The position numbers were made by a program, and so were the translations under genes. Shown here in pieces: positions 13,805 to 26,500 of a stretch of DNA of 64,000 nt. The stretch spans positions 20,681,332-20,745,331 of the forward strand of contig CM040746.1 of the NCBI GenBank assembly GCA_022829145.1, in the 5' to 3' direction. A model generated the notes under the pieces. That model saw nothing but the letters and a program-made list of their open reading frames with translations. It had not been told where the DNA came from and did not search any database. The number at the start of each line of letters is the position of its first letter. The stretch's first letter is position 1. The DNA is from Albula goreensis (Eukaryota; Chordata; Actinopteri; Albuliformes; Albulidae).

Positions 13805-13831
13805 ATGTGGAGGGGCATATTAATCCAATAA
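13805..13831 (+). other. upstream ORF 3 (8 codons plus stop)
   Basis: ATG at 13805 opens MWRGILIQ and stops at TAA 13829-13831, about 103 nt before the neurexin start. It is the last upstream ATG I see before 13935. Confidence 0.45.
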
Positions 13832-13934
13832 TTGAGTCCAACAAGACATAAAATAAGCAACATTCCCTTTACTGGTGGTGGAAAAAAATTGGAAAAAGTA
13901 CAAATCAGTGTAGGACCAGGACTGGATTTGGAAG

Positions 13935-14646
13935 ATGAGCAAAGAGCGGAGGCCCCTGCGCTGGCCTTTGTGGCCCTTGGTCTTGGTGGGGTTGGTGATG
14001 ACGGTCACTCCACTAGAGTTCGGAGGCGCACCTGGCCAGTGGGCCCGGTATGGGCGATGGGAGGCAGGGTCGGGGGGTGAGCTCAGCTTCAGCTTGAAGA
14101 CCAATGTCAGCAAAGCTTTAGTGCTCTACCTGGATGACGGAGGCAACTGCGACTTCCTGGAGCTGCTGATTGCTGGTGGGCGGCTGCAGCTGCGTTTTGC
14201 CATCCACTGTGCCGAGCCCGCCACCCTCCACATGGAGACCCCAGTAAATGATGACCGCTGGCACATGGTTCTGCTCACCCGCAACTACCGCGAGACCATG
14301 CTGGTAGTGGACAGTGAGGCCAAGGTGGCAGAGGTCAAGTCGAAGCGGCGGGAGATGGCAGTGGTGAGCGACCTCTTTATTGGTGGGATCCCACCCGATG
14401 TGCGCCTCTCCGCCCTCACCTCCAGCACTGTTAAGTATGAGCCCCCCTTCCTGGGCCTGATTGCTAACCTGAAGGTGGGGGAGACACCCCCCACGCTCAT
14501 CAACAGCCAGGGCATACAGAGTGACCTGGAATACCTCTGCACCAAACAGAACCCATGTCTCAATGGTGGCTTCTGCACAATCCAGTATGGAGAGGTGCAC
14601 TGCGACTGCACCCTCACCCGCTTCAAGGGGAAGTACTGCAGCGAAG
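13935..14646 (+). CDS. nrxn2: alpha-neurexin-2, first coding exon (signal peptide, LNS1, EGF-1)
   Basis: Neurexins are presynaptic single-pass adhesion receptors that bind neuroligins, LRRTMs and other partners across the synapse. Visible in the sequence: a basic start (MSKERR), a hydrophobic core at residues 11-24 and likely cleavage just before LEFGG; LNS1 at about 27-200 with APGQWARYGRW, YLDDGG and two cysteines (72, 92); an N-glycosylation sequon NVS at 57-59; then EGF-1 with six cysteines at 202, 208, 214, 223, 225 and 235. PPDVRLSAL, STVKYEPPF and the following ANLK segment match my recollection of mammalian neurexin-2 and differ from neurexins 1 and 3. The start is the first in-frame ATG after a TAG at 13911 and has A at -3. 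The exon ends after one base of a codon at a GTAAG donor; the open frame beyond 14646 is intronic. Only this exon and a 21-nt exon lie in the window, so the protein is partial here. Whether this is the teleost a or b paralogue cannot be told. Confidence 0.96.
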
Positions 14647-14652
14647 GTAAGA
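14647..14652 (+). promoter_or_regulatory. nrxn2: splice donor of the nrxn2 first coding exon
   Basis: GAAG|GTAAGA is a near-consensus donor immediately after the sixth EGF cysteine plus Ser-Glu, leaving phase 1. The same GAAG|GTAAGA context recurs at the downstream microexon donor. Confidence 0.93.
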
Positions 14653-17600
14653 ATCAGTGTCACATGCTGTGCTAAACCAGCTGTAACTATAGTCTTAAAC
14701 CATCATCTGCCTATGTGAGGGGCCATGCAAAGCACTGAACTCCAGGTGTTCTGCAGGTTGGGTTTTGTTGCCAAGTGTGACATGCACAGCTTTGAATAGT
14801 GGATGAGATTGTCTGTTTCCTTTCGGTCTTGCCAAAGAGCAGTTGGGGACTAAAAAAGCCAGAAAGACAGATGAGCAAGCTGCAGGGTGAGTCAGGAGAC
14901 AGTTGTTTGGCGCAATTGAGGAATGGTCTGGAGCAGATGGAATGAGATCTCCTATAGCTCTCTTGTGAAGGATTAAACAAGCGCAGCAAAGAAGCACTCT
15001 TTGCAAGCTGCCATGGGGCATTGTTGTAGGGGACACATTTTTCTGTAGTGTATCTTCACTAAAATAAACTGGATGAAAGAAATAAATCTCAACGTTTTCA
15101 CCAGCTGATTTCACAGTACTTAAGCTCATTTGTTTAATGGTAAGCGAAAAAGAACAAAACAAACACATGTTCAGAAGCTGCAGTCATTTAGGTATCTTTG
15201 ATTAGTGCCTTCTTGCCATCTAGTGTTTTAATGAAGTAACTGCAATTACCTAGAGGGATCCAGTCAATCACTGTGAGTATGAAAGACTCTACAACTGTTT
15301 ACTACTGCCAAAAAGTTAAGTAGCATTCAGATTGTTCCTTAAAATTTTACTGCTTTTGAATGTAATTCTTAAGGATACGATGGGCTTTTCCAAGTACAAA
15401 CTAGAAGAGGCACAGTCACTTGCACATCAGGGTCATGAATACAGATAAGTTTACCTAGATTGCATCCAGTTGTTACACTGGCATTTGCTGTAGATTGGAG
15501 GAAGGCACTCTAGCACAACATCTTAATCTTGTCTTTCAAAAAAGGCATCTTTTTCCACTGTGACCCATTCTCTCTTTCTTAATGTATTTCTTTCTGCACC
15601 ATCCTACAGATCCAATTCCTTCCCATGTGTCCCTTGCTGACCTCATCTAGGTTTTCTTGTTGAACCCACTGTCTTAACCTCCACTTCTACCCAGCATTCT
15701 TTGCTATATTTCTCACCCTCTCTCCCTGCTGGCATCCTGTAGTCTGTAACGGTTTCTCTGCTCTCAGCATCATTGTGCTCGTGCTCTATTCTGACTTTAA
15801 CCTGAAGTGCCCTCCACTTCAGCGCCTTTTTATCGAGTCCAACATCCCCATGTGCACATGTGTAGTCATGCACACTTTCATTTTTGCTCATATACATGTG
15901 TGCACATATACACACATATGCACATTAAGACAAGAATTCATGCACACTTGCGTTTATATGTTTGTGTACATACTAACCATCCAATTTACATGTCTTTTCT
16001 CCTCCCAATTTTTTGGTTGTGTCATTCTCTCATCTACTCATTCCCTCTCTTCCACTATTTGCTCTCCATCCATTTAATTTTATTGACTGGAATGTAAGGA
16101 ATAAACCAGGGTTGGTGGTGCAGTTCTATGGAAATAAACCACAACAGGGTGGTGTGATGTGGCCCTGAGGTGAAGCCATTTTAAACAAAATATATATTAT
16201 AATATATGCACATCTGCATAACCTAGTCCATTCATATAGCTGGCTTGACACATCCTAATTTAAGACAAAAGTTATATTTTAGGTGTAAACGTTAAGGTTA
16301 CATATGACAACAGTTATATTTTATGTGTAAATGTTAAGGTTTCATATGGGTTAATGCGTTTTGAAGCACTGTTCATGAGAGTGGTATGTTAAGGGCAGCC
16401 ACAGCGGCGCTAGTGTGAGAGGGATGTGAAGCGGAGGAGAGAGAGAAAAAGAGAGAGGGGAGAAGAAAGTAAGATGGCAATCGGTTAAGTTGCTGTGTGC
16501 TGAGACGTTACTAAAGTTGAGCAAGAAATCAATAAGTTGTTGGACTCCTTCTGTCATACGCCTGCACCCACGTCGCTTACACTAGCCTTAAAAATTTATT
16601 ATTTTTATTATTTACTGTATCAGCCTACATTACAAAATACTACGTTACACATCTAGGCTTCGTCTACTAAAACCACAGTAACTCAGCCCACTAACGAGAA
16701 ATTCCTGAAATAGCCAGCTACAGTGTCCGCTTAGCTGGTGAAGTGGATAACGTTACATTTGTATCAGTTATCTTAAATGTACTTATGTGGAAACGGCGAC
16801 TGTAAGCTACATTGTACTTGTTTATTTAAATTAAATTGAACAATTCCATTTATTGTTAAGGTTGACATTGAATATGGTAGATCAAACAAGGTATGTGGGA
16901 GAGACTTGATGTTTGAAATTTCTGGCTCTGGCATTTCCTCTCTTCGACAATGTTGCTGTTATGTTGGATTGTAAATGGAATCTTCAATAAAATTGAATTA
17001 AGCTTGCATATTCATTTTGAACGGTGATTAGGCCACCTCTCCAGCCAATCAGAAACGAGTATTTAACTAAGCTGTGGCATAAGCTAATTTAATATTCTCA
17101 AAAGCAAATGCTCAAAAAAATAGACATGTTTTGCTTGTTTTCATTCAGATTGCAATTCTAGATCACACTTTCTCATAACATGTCATTCACATCCATACCC
17201 TTTATCCTATAAAGTCTTAATCTTGTGGAAAAAAACATCTACATTTCCAACTGACAGTGAATTATTGTCAAACAAATTAAAGTATTTCTCAGTTGTTTAC
17301 ACTCGTTTCCTGAATCTATAGATCATTTTTAAAACCATATACATAAAGCACAGAATGTTGTTTTTACAAAATGACATAGAATGACACAGGATGAGACCAA
17401 ATCATACACATTAACCAAGCCAGCAAATGAAAAGATATTGAACTGACTGAAAACCAGTTATGCATTGAAGGTATAAATAAAAGCCACTGTACATTAGTGT
17501 AGGATCAATACCAAAATTTGCCTGCTTTGGTACCTCGGTTTCAATACCAAATCAATTTCCCTTTTTTTCAAAGATGCAGAGGAATGAGATTGAATGTTGA

Positions 17601-20600
17601 GAGATTGGTATTGTTGGTGAATACAAGTAGCGAAGAACTACATGACATCTCAAAATAAAGAATCTAGCTGTCTATCTAGTTTTGTATCAAACAGTTGAAT
17701 GTTGTAATCTGACAACTTGAAAGTAGGTGGCTAGCTGCTACGATTGGAACAAAGCAGAGCTGAGAATTTCTTGAGCTGCTTTTTCATATCAGCTCAAAAA
17801 GTGCTACTGGTGTATCCCCACAAACCACCTCCATCTCTTGAGTTTAGGAAGGGTGGATATGGAAGTTGCAGAGATAAAAAAGAAATGGTTAATTTAAATT
17901 AATTTAAACAGTTGCAGACCAGAGCATACTGATGAAGACTTGTCCAAAATGAAAACATGCCTGGTCTGGCCCATCATACCCTCTGATTAGCTGTGGCGAG
18001 ACAATGACAGAGAGTGACAATGTTTAAAGCCTCAGAAAGCATAGTATCTAGAACATCCAGAGCAGACTGGGTCTGAACTGAAGCTATGTACTGCACAGTG
18101 CCATTTTGAAATGCACTTCAGGTTGAAAAGCATTGCCATGATACATGGCCGGCAAAGTGAGAATTGTGATTACTTGCTTTTAAAATGCTTACCTTTGCTC
18201 ATGACTTATTGTAGTGTCTGTATTTGAACACATTGTGTTTCCCTAGTTTAATGCACACTGACTTAAGTATTCACATGGTAGCAACATTCAGTAGGATGGT
18301 AATAACACATATGCCTTATTTCTTGACTGCATTCTTATGTAATTTGCTTCACATTAAGATTGACTAATAGTTATTGGAAGTCAAATTGAATTAATTCTGG
18401 TTTTTGTTTTATGTTTATGTTTAAATGAAATGTACTTCAGTCTTACTGTTGCTATGTGAACGTAAAGGTCTTCAAGTGTTTTGTGCTGAGAAAACATAGT
18501 ACTTCCTTTTTCCCCACATTGTTTTTTTACAGTCTGACAGTACTGCTCTACATTTTTCTCAATCTATATTTTTTCCTTTCTTCTCACTTCATTTATTCCC
18601 ATATTCCCTCTTCTTCCTCTCTTTCTGTTCTTATCTCCATTCTTATCTCCTTTTTATCCCTTTTGCCTCCATTCTGCTTACTTTTTCCATCTCTTCCCTC
18701 TGCCTTTTGGAGGGATGTAGCTTTGTGCAGTTGCTGAATATGAGGGGTTCATTTCCTTAATAGTTTTTTACCCAACAATAACATCTCTCTGTGTGGCCTC
18801 TGTCCAGGTTTGAGTGGTCAGTGGGTCTTATTTCAGAATGAGTGGAGGTCTGTGTGGGGGTTCATCATATCTGCTCAATAAGAGGAATATTCTAACATAT
18901 GCTTCAAATCATGAAAAATATTGCCGTTATGTGTGACAGTGAGCCACTCGGAACATGTATGTGCAGTTAAAATTATATCCATGACAATAAAATCACTAAT
19001 CTCATTTTTCTTCTAAATTAGCCAAAAAGCTAAGCTACGAAGAGGTGATGTCATCTCATGTTCAGGAAAGGGGACTTACCACAGTAAAACAATGGATTAT
19101 GTCTTACTGCATTACTCAATGCATCACAACTATAGGGTAAAAATCACTGTCAGATACATTGCTGACAGTGATTTACTACAGCAAGTAAACCTGTTTTATT
19201 TAGTTAATGGCTGCTGCAATAAAAAGTGGAGAGGAAAAGTGAAAAACAGATGGATAGATGACCATTTTTCCTAATGTGTCATGATAATGATGTAAAATTC
19301 TTAGCCAACAACTTTCTAGTTGGTTTATAATGAAAATGAAATAATATAAGAAGCTGTGTATGGCTGCAACTGTATATGATGGGTTTAACTCATGTCATAT
19401 TGAAAGGAGGCCTGTTCCATGGACTACTCATATCTGGACAGAGACCTAGGCAGAAATGTCATTATTGGGCCAGAAGACATTTCTTAAGGTATGAAAATGA
19501 ATGAATAACCTTTTTAGGGTGAGCTATTCCTTTAAGAGACACAGCTTGGCTCTTGGCTAAATTGAGAACAGAATACCAATGTGATGCCATTGTGTGACTG
19601 TAGGAAGTGTTTGTCCTTTGAAAGCTACAGAGAGGGATAGCAAGGCAAGATGCATTTTTGTTATTAATTTATTTTGTGTATATGGTGTTTGGGTTGAAGA
19701 ATGCAAATAGGGTCATTTATCCTAATTCCAATGTGCAAGTGTGGAGACACATCCAGAAATACATAGGTATATTTGTGCACAGTTCCTCCTTGAAAACCAC
19801 CTTTGGGAATGGTCACAAACAGTTTTAGTATTATTATTCCATTTTTAACTTTGTAACATATCTTTTCTGCTTCTTATTTAACCAAAACATACAGCCTGTA
19901 GACTGTAACAAAGTATATCATTGTGTCACCAATAATGATGACTGAAATGAAGCTATTAGGGGGAAGGGAAGGGGCACATGACACGATGGATTTGTTGTAT
20001 GTTATATCGGAGGAGCCTTGGAACCCAAACTATTAGATCTTAAGAAAACACAAGATACTCTTGCATTGCTATTGAGAAGCACCATTTTCCAGCAGTTACC
20101 AAGCCAAGAGATAGGATTCTTGGAAGCGTATTGCTACTGAGCATATACATGCATCTACATCAGGAGCCATGACACTTCTTGAATCAGAAAATGGGTGGAG
20201 CTATCTGTGATGCACTTGTACCAATGCCCTTTCAAAGTGGTATTAATATGAAGATCAAGAATAAAGTATTTTTTGGTGTTTGTAGTTTGGTAATGACTTG
20301 TCCATAAATGAAAGCTTGCTCACCCGTCATTAAAATCAAAGACATAACTAACAGAAATGAAATGTGAGTGTATAATGTGAAGGTGATGCCATAGTCAGAC
20401 CGATGTTGTTATATGAAGCCCAATTAACAGTCAATAATTATTTGAAGGATTATGATAAGGATTTGCAACTTTGATATACCTCCAGTGATCTCCTGAGGAG
20501 AAGCGGTAGAAAATATTAAAACTTGGATCTAGTTGTCAGCAGATTTTATGGTTGAAGTTAATTGCCTTTCTGCTAAGTGGAAAAAAAAATTGAACCTATA

Positions 20601-22048
20601 ACACACTTTCATTTAGATTTTAGTGCAATTTTCCCCACACCCTTACTGACAGAACTTATTTATTACAATTACTGCTAACAGGTCATTCTCATAGCTTAAG
20701 TACTGAAGGTTATAATTGAAATTAATTATGTGTCAGCTGCACGGACCATTGTTTTTTATAATTGACCAGGACCCTGGTTTCTCTCCAGATGCCCCCAAGC
20801 ACAGAGTGCTTTTATAAGTGCTTTAACATCTAGCATTTCAGTCCCAGTGTAATTAGAGGTTAACTTTTGTTAAAAACTTTGCTGGAATTTCACTCATTGT
20901 AGATGGACAATGAGCTAACATGCACATCATTATTTTGAAACAAAGCATGACAAAGATAAAGTGAATACTTTTCATTAGACTTTACTTGATGTGTTCATTT
21001 AATAGACTCTTTACAAACATTTTTGGTCCATTATCAATGTTATTGAAGCACATTCTGGGCTCTATGACTTTTGCCAGTTGTTGCCAAAAATCTTTCAACA
21101 ATACTCTAGTGCCTCAGTTGGCCATAGATAGGTGTGGAAAGAATTAAATCTACAGGCTCACATGGAGGTGTAAATTCTTACACCACAACATGGAGATACA
21201 CATTTGCATTAATTCTTTTGCAAATGTAGAATGGTTGTCCATTGAAGTGTGAGATGTAAGATCCAGACACAAATCTTTGATAGTTGATCAGCCTGGGGTT
21301 TGTGATGTTCATATAATGTGCAGTCAATAATAAAATGATGCCTGTAATTAAAAAAATAACAAATGCTGTTTATTTTCTGTTGAAATGAAGCATATTCTGG
21401 GATTTGATAAACATCCCACATCAGTAGGAACAGAGTGAAATTAAAAATGACAGCATGATACGAGAGGTTTCCACAAATTCAATTAGCATTGAACTGATGG
21501 AGACAACGGCTAATGCAAATAGTCAGGAGATGATTTCCTATTTATTATTGATCAGTGATGGAAGAAATCTATTCTGTATTTTGAATAAAAATAATCCAAA
21601 TAGAAGTAAATGAGATACAACACAAAACAGATTGGGCCTGTACATTTAATTAGCTTCTGACTGTTCCTTTTCACATCACTTCAGTAAACTACCATATCAA
21701 ATGCTTGAATGTGGGTATGGTCACCATATTAACTGAGTCACAAAATGTAAAGGGAGCACTCAAAGGTTCATTCACATGGGGTTATAGAAAACAGAATTAG
21801 CACACTAGCTCTTGGGCTTGCAGAGAAATTAAAGTAAATAAAAAAATATATACCATCTTACATGTATGTTGTTTATACTCACCACATTTTACATCTTTAA
21901 CCTGAAGATGGAGAAAGAGTTCCTGCAGCTTTTGTCACATTGGCACAGTCTGTTCTATTCTGTGGAAACTCCTTCCTAGCCTGTCTAAGTGGACTCTCCT
22001 GTGTGCTTTCATTTGCTAGGGACTTTGTGCAGGTGTGCTGAAGTACAT
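14653..22048. other. nrxn2 intron, proximal part
   Basis: Nothing coding recognised. There is a pyrimidine-rich stretch at 18500-18710 and a decayed repeat terminus at 19490-19541. The antisense frames directly after the exon (14695-15168) have no domain. Confidence 0.7.
19490..19541 (-). repeat. terminus of a fish DNA-transposon-like repeat
   Basis: On the minus strand the sequence reads TCTTAAAGGAATAGCTCACC then CTAAAAAGGTTATTCATTCATTTTC, close to the common fish repeat terminus TTAAAGGAATAGTTCACCC followed by AAAATGAAAATT. How far the element extends to the left (lower coordinates) is unclear. Confidence 0.4.
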
Positions 22049-22270
22049 GGGGGCAGCCTATAGCCTAGTGGTTAAGATACATGACTGGGACCCCTGAGGT
22101 TGGTGGTTCAAATCCCAGTTCAGCCACAGCAAGAACACCATTGCTGTTGGGCCCTTGAGCAAGGCCCTTAACCCCACATTGCTCCTAGGGGAGATTGGCC
22201 CTTGGTTAGTCTAATCAACTGTAAGTCACTTTGGATGAAAGCATCAGCTAAATGACAGTAATGTAATGTA
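22049..22270 (+). mobile_element. tRNA-derived SINE (fish type)
   Basis: The head reads GGGGGCAGCCTATAGCCTAG and carries an A box (TAGCCTAGTGGTTAAG) and a B box (GGTTCAAATCC) at tRNA-like spacing. The body has GCCCTTGAGCAAGGCCCTTA, typical of fish tRNA SINEs. The tail has TTTGGATGAAAGCATCAGCT followed by AAATGACAGTAATGTAATGT, the L2/CR1-type tail shared with partner LINEs. It appears nearly full length. The tRNA part has no intact acceptor stem, so it is not a tRNA gene. Confidence 0.88.
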
Positions 22271-22904
22271 TTTTACTCTTGGTCTTTTTTCACATGAACT
22301 GCCTCCACTCCAGTTTCCCTTTTGTCTGTAGATGGCAGGCTGTTTGAATGCACTGTAGATTGCACCGCACTGGTTAAAGGAAGCAGGCCGTGTTGAAAAT
22401 TGGGAGCAGGGCTGAAAGCTGAGGACATGGAGGAGACTCATACATCATAACGATAATTGCGCGTTGCCCCTGCCGACACAGGGAGGAGGCCCTATGTGAG
22501 TGATTGATGAAGTTGCAATTAACTTGTCCTGTATACATAAATAAGTTGGGGAAGCAATTAGATGGATATTTCCTGTGCATGTACAGTAACAGCCAGGCTG
22601 ATAACTGTCTGGTGGTACTTCTTTGTCTATAAATTGGTTGTTTCTTTTGGAGATAGTGTTGGCCCCTAATTCCCTCAAGCATCCATCTATTTTCTATTGC
22701 TTCTGCTGTTCTGTGGTGATGGGTTCTGGGATACTACAGTGAATTTGGTGCCAGTGCCCTTGAGAAAGATTTACAGGTGTGGGTGTGGAGTGTCTGTTTT
22801 GCTGTAGACATGAGGTTTGCTGGCTGAATAATTTTAATGCTATAACTATACCTACATATACATTTGTTGCAGATTGTCAAGAGTACCAAAGAGGATAGCG
22901 GCAC

Positions 22905-22935
22905 ACACACTCATATAGACACACACACACTCAGT
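22905..22935. repeat. (CA)n-rich simple repeat
   Basis: Imperfect CA run (CACACACAC-TCATATAGAC-ACACACACAC) that trails off into CA-rich sequence to about 22990. Confidence 0.85.
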
Positions 22936-23489
22936 CATACCCACATGCATTCTCATTCTCATACATACAAGTGCACGCACATTCACATGTACCTGCAGGC
23001 TCAGAAAAGGGGAGGAACAATGGCTGTCACCAACCATGACCTCCCTTTTGTACATGGTGGCTTTGCTTAGTGCTTGAGCGTGCCTACAGGACCTGATCCA
23101 CAGGAGGAGGAAAGCTGTAGCATCAAGGGGACAGAGGCACAAAGAGGATCAGCATGGTTATTCCATGTGGACCTGCTGTAGTGGTATGGAGGAGGCAGTG
23201 AAGGATGGTGGAGGTTGGGGATGGCTGGGGGAGAACCCTGAAATGCTGGAGTCTGCATTTTTTCCTCATGCATTTTCCCAGACAGTTAGGCCCAGTCATG
23301 GCTTTTCTGAGCACTCGAATCTCAGGTATACAGAAGACAAACTTCCATGCTGGGATTCTGATGGATTCTGAGCTCTGATAGAGTGACACTAAAAGGATGG
23401 TATGAATGAACCCAGGTCCTTGGGGAAGTGCAGCCCTATTCTCTAGCCTCAGATACTTTGATTAGGCTTCCTATTGATGTGTGGAGCTC

Positions 23490-23511
23490 TGTGTGTGTGT
23501 GTGTGTGTGTG
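23490..23511. repeat. (GT)n microsatellite
   Basis: Eleven GT units between CTCT and GCATGG. Confidence 0.92.
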
Positions 23512-26500
23512 CATGGCCTGTCTTCAGCCAGATACCTTGCTGGTAATTCAAGGTGGAGTTCTTTTTAGATGTTTCCTTGCTTAGCTCTGTGTTATTTCAT
23601 TTATTGCGGTTGTCAGGAAAGTGTCCTTTATTAGAATTCACATTTAATCCCAGTCATCACAAGGGCTGACCTGTGAAAAACAGTCAACATGAATCAGTCT
23701 GCTTCACTTTCCTGGGTCCTTCCTCATGAAAATGTGCTTGCAGATAATTTCCTGTAGAGTGCATTACTATGGAGGTTCAATTTAAAAAAGAAATCACCAA
23801 TGCAGTACATGAGTGTTTGTTTTGACCCTTAAAACTTGTGCTCCACTGGTGAAAGGACATTCTGGCATGTGCTACTGTGTGTACATATGATATTTCAGCA
23901 CCACTTCATCCTTTCCCAGGTTAGCCTTCGCTGCCTTTTAGCTGCAAGGCGATAAAGACCATCAGACCCAATTAAAGTGTCCATCCCCCACAACAGCAAA
24001 GCAGGCCGACATAATAAATCAGTCTCACACATTCTTCTGACATGTGTCACTTTCTGTATGTCATTAGCCCAATGGAATTGCAGCTACAAAGACAAAAAAT
24101 AAACCCAAATGAAAGACATCTTCCTTCTGTGCGATTACACCTTGTGAAATAGATTCTATCTTAATGCTTTATTCAGCCTTGTGTCCTGTGGCATTTGCTT
24201 GAATTTTTTTTTAAATAAGTCCAATTCATTCAAGTCCAATTCATTTGATATGTTGTTGCAACCTGGTCTAGAGTCAGGATTCATCAGGAATGAAAAAGAC
24301 GAGACCAGTGCTCAGGTTTGACTGGCTCAATGTAACAACATTAAGAAGGACACGCTGTGGAGGACCACAAATCTTATGTGCTTTTGTGTGTAACTGTGCA
24401 AAGATGCCTAACAGCTTACTGAAAGAAGGCTTTGGGAAATCCCACATAGTGTGGGCCATTGGCAGTGGTTTTCAAGAGGGCAATGGCTCCTGTAATGACT
24501 AACACACCAGCAGGTTTGACAGTAAAGCTGTTACAGCATATTATGTCCAAAATGTGTTCCTTGTTATGTTCCCACACATTTTATTGAGCCATGTGCTCCG
24601 TGCATTAGGAAGCAGAACCATGATTGTAGTTCCTCCCTCCAAAAGACAGGTGGATGACTGTGCTGGTCCTCTTATCAGTTTGTCTCCCAATCTGTTTGGT
24701 ATTGGATGGTCTGCTCGTATAAATTCACCACATGTCCTTCGAATGAAAAGGCATGCATACAAATCTGATACATTTTCAGTCATGTTTACATGTTCTGCTT
24801 GTTAACTAGCCAGGGAATTGTGACTCTTTCCTCTCTTCTGTTTTTCCCTTTATAAATATTTTTAAATTGAAAGTATTGATCCAAAACCTCAAATGGCTTG
24901 TTCTTATGACATCTGAGAAAATGATTTGGTCTTTAACAGTAGTTTTGTTGGTAACTGACGGTTTATATATGGATTTTTTTAAATCTTCCAGTTAAGAGCT
25001 AACTTAATTAGGCTTTATTTTATTGCAAAGGTCCCTGGACTATTCAGAAAGAACATTAATTAATGAGCACACAACTCTCATGAGAAATGTACCCCCAGAA
25101 AGCTGACTGTTAACTGAGAAGATTCCTTCACTGCTGTTTTTCTTCATGTCATCTCTTCTAATTGATGTTGTATGGAAAGCCATTTTAACATTTAATAGAT
25201 ATCAACACAAATGCATTATGTTATCACTTTGTTATATCACATAACCTATTGATTTCACAACATTTCAGTTTTGTAATGCAGTTTTTACTTCATTGTTGAT
25301 AATGTTTTGTTTCAAGTAACACTTCATTTTAGACATAACAGATATCCATAGAGGATGTGATGCAAGCAACAACAGTTCTGCAATCAACCTGAGTGATGCA
25401 ATTATCAAGCATACATTTGATGCAAACTATGCACTGCAAAATAGTGTATGTATGGAACAAGAAACCTTGGTAACACGTGTAGGTCATGTAGAGATGAAAC
25501 CATCACACAGTTGATATGGCTATGAACGTTAGATTTTTTGGGTTTTTTTCAAAGCACTGATTTTTACATCTGAGATTTTCACCTTCGAACTCTACATGAA
25601 AGAGGTCTCCTTTAGCATAGTTTAAATGTACAGTCAGTATGAAAATGAGATAACAGAGGCTGATATGTGGTCCTATGTCCCTTAACTTTCCATTACTTAT
25701 TCCTGCTTATTTTCATGCTTCTCATTTTTAAAATTAGACAGCCTTGTTGGTATCATTTAGGGAAATTGCTGATATCAGTTGGATGATTGTTGCTTTGCTA
25801 AGAGGATGTGTTGCATTGAAATAAACAATGCTGATAAGGAGGTAATAGGTTGTTTTTTGTTTTTTTACTTGTGTTGTCCTGCAATCAATGGCTGTGATCA
25901 ATTGGAAACACGATGTATTTGTTTTTATGTCCGTTTAATGTTAAAATGGCTTTCCATAATGATGCTTTCAAAAGTATTGGCCTTGTCAAGATCTTGGCAT
26001 CATTTCATTTTCATCAGTTCACATCAGCCCAAATTCAGAGCATTACAAAAGTGTCCTGAAGCCAGATATGGCAATAGTCAGAGGATTATCAGATCCAAGA
26101 ATTAAGTCAGATTTCATTCAGAGTCATGCTTGGTCTAAACTTGATTTGAGGTTGTTTCCAAGAGCTTTTGTACAGGTCTTGTCGCGCATGCTTTGTTACA
26201 AGTTTTTGTGGACAAGTTTAGGTGAGCCTGTTGAAAACATTTTTGGAAATGTATCTTCTGATACTCAGTGTCAGAGTGATACAAAATCAGACCTTGCAGG
26301 CCTGATGACTGGGGCAGCAGTGGCTTATTTGACTGATGATGCAGCATGCCGAATCATCAGCCCAGCCCCGTGGCACTTCAGGGACAACTTGTTTGTGTGT
26401 CACGTCTACGAGAGGCAGAGGGGACGAGAAGCTGAACTGCTGAAGCGTGGCAGAGTGATATCAATGCCAAGGCACAAAAGGGCTTAGAGAAAGTCTCCCA

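Larger units (their letters stand above)
13514..13934 (+). other. nrxn2: probable 5' untranslated part of the first coding exon of nrxn2
   Basis: The bases before the neurexin start codon lack a long frame joining it: an in-frame TAG sits at 13911. Two plausible splice acceptors lie upstream, TTTTTCCCTCCCACAG ending at 13513 and TTTTGTGTCTTCCAG ending at 13273, so the leader in this exon would be about 421 or 661 nt. In other vertebrates, as I recall, the alpha-neurexin start codon lies in an exon preceded by a non-coding exon, which favours a spliced leader. No CpG island or TATA-type promoter is obvious next to the exon, and the non-coding first exon is not identified in the window. Transcript data would settle the boundary. 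Confidence 0.55.

Noticed and set aside
13832..14080. 82-codon + strand frame overlapping the neurexin start
   Set aside because: Begins at a non-ATG codon in a different frame and runs over the signal peptide and LNS1 coding region; a shadow.
14118..14663. 181-codon antisense frame across the neurexin exon
   Set aside because: Mirror frame of the GC-rich neurexin coding sequence; no domain, and the sense strand is clearly coding.
14647..14675. Continuation of the neurexin frame past the exon to a TAA
   Set aside because: The GTAAG donor, the end of EGF-1 and the matching phase of the downstream exon show that these codons are intronic.
17480..17570. Possible hAT terminus (GGTACC and ATACCAAA motifs)
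   Set aside because: No partner terminus or target duplication found; evidence too thin.
22049..22130. tRNA gene
   Set aside because: The A and B boxes belong to a SINE head; there is no closing acceptor stem and the SINE body and tail follow directly.
26068..26487. 139-codon + strand frame
   Set aside because: No domain recognised. Part of it could be conserved non-coding DNA, but there is no evidence for translation.
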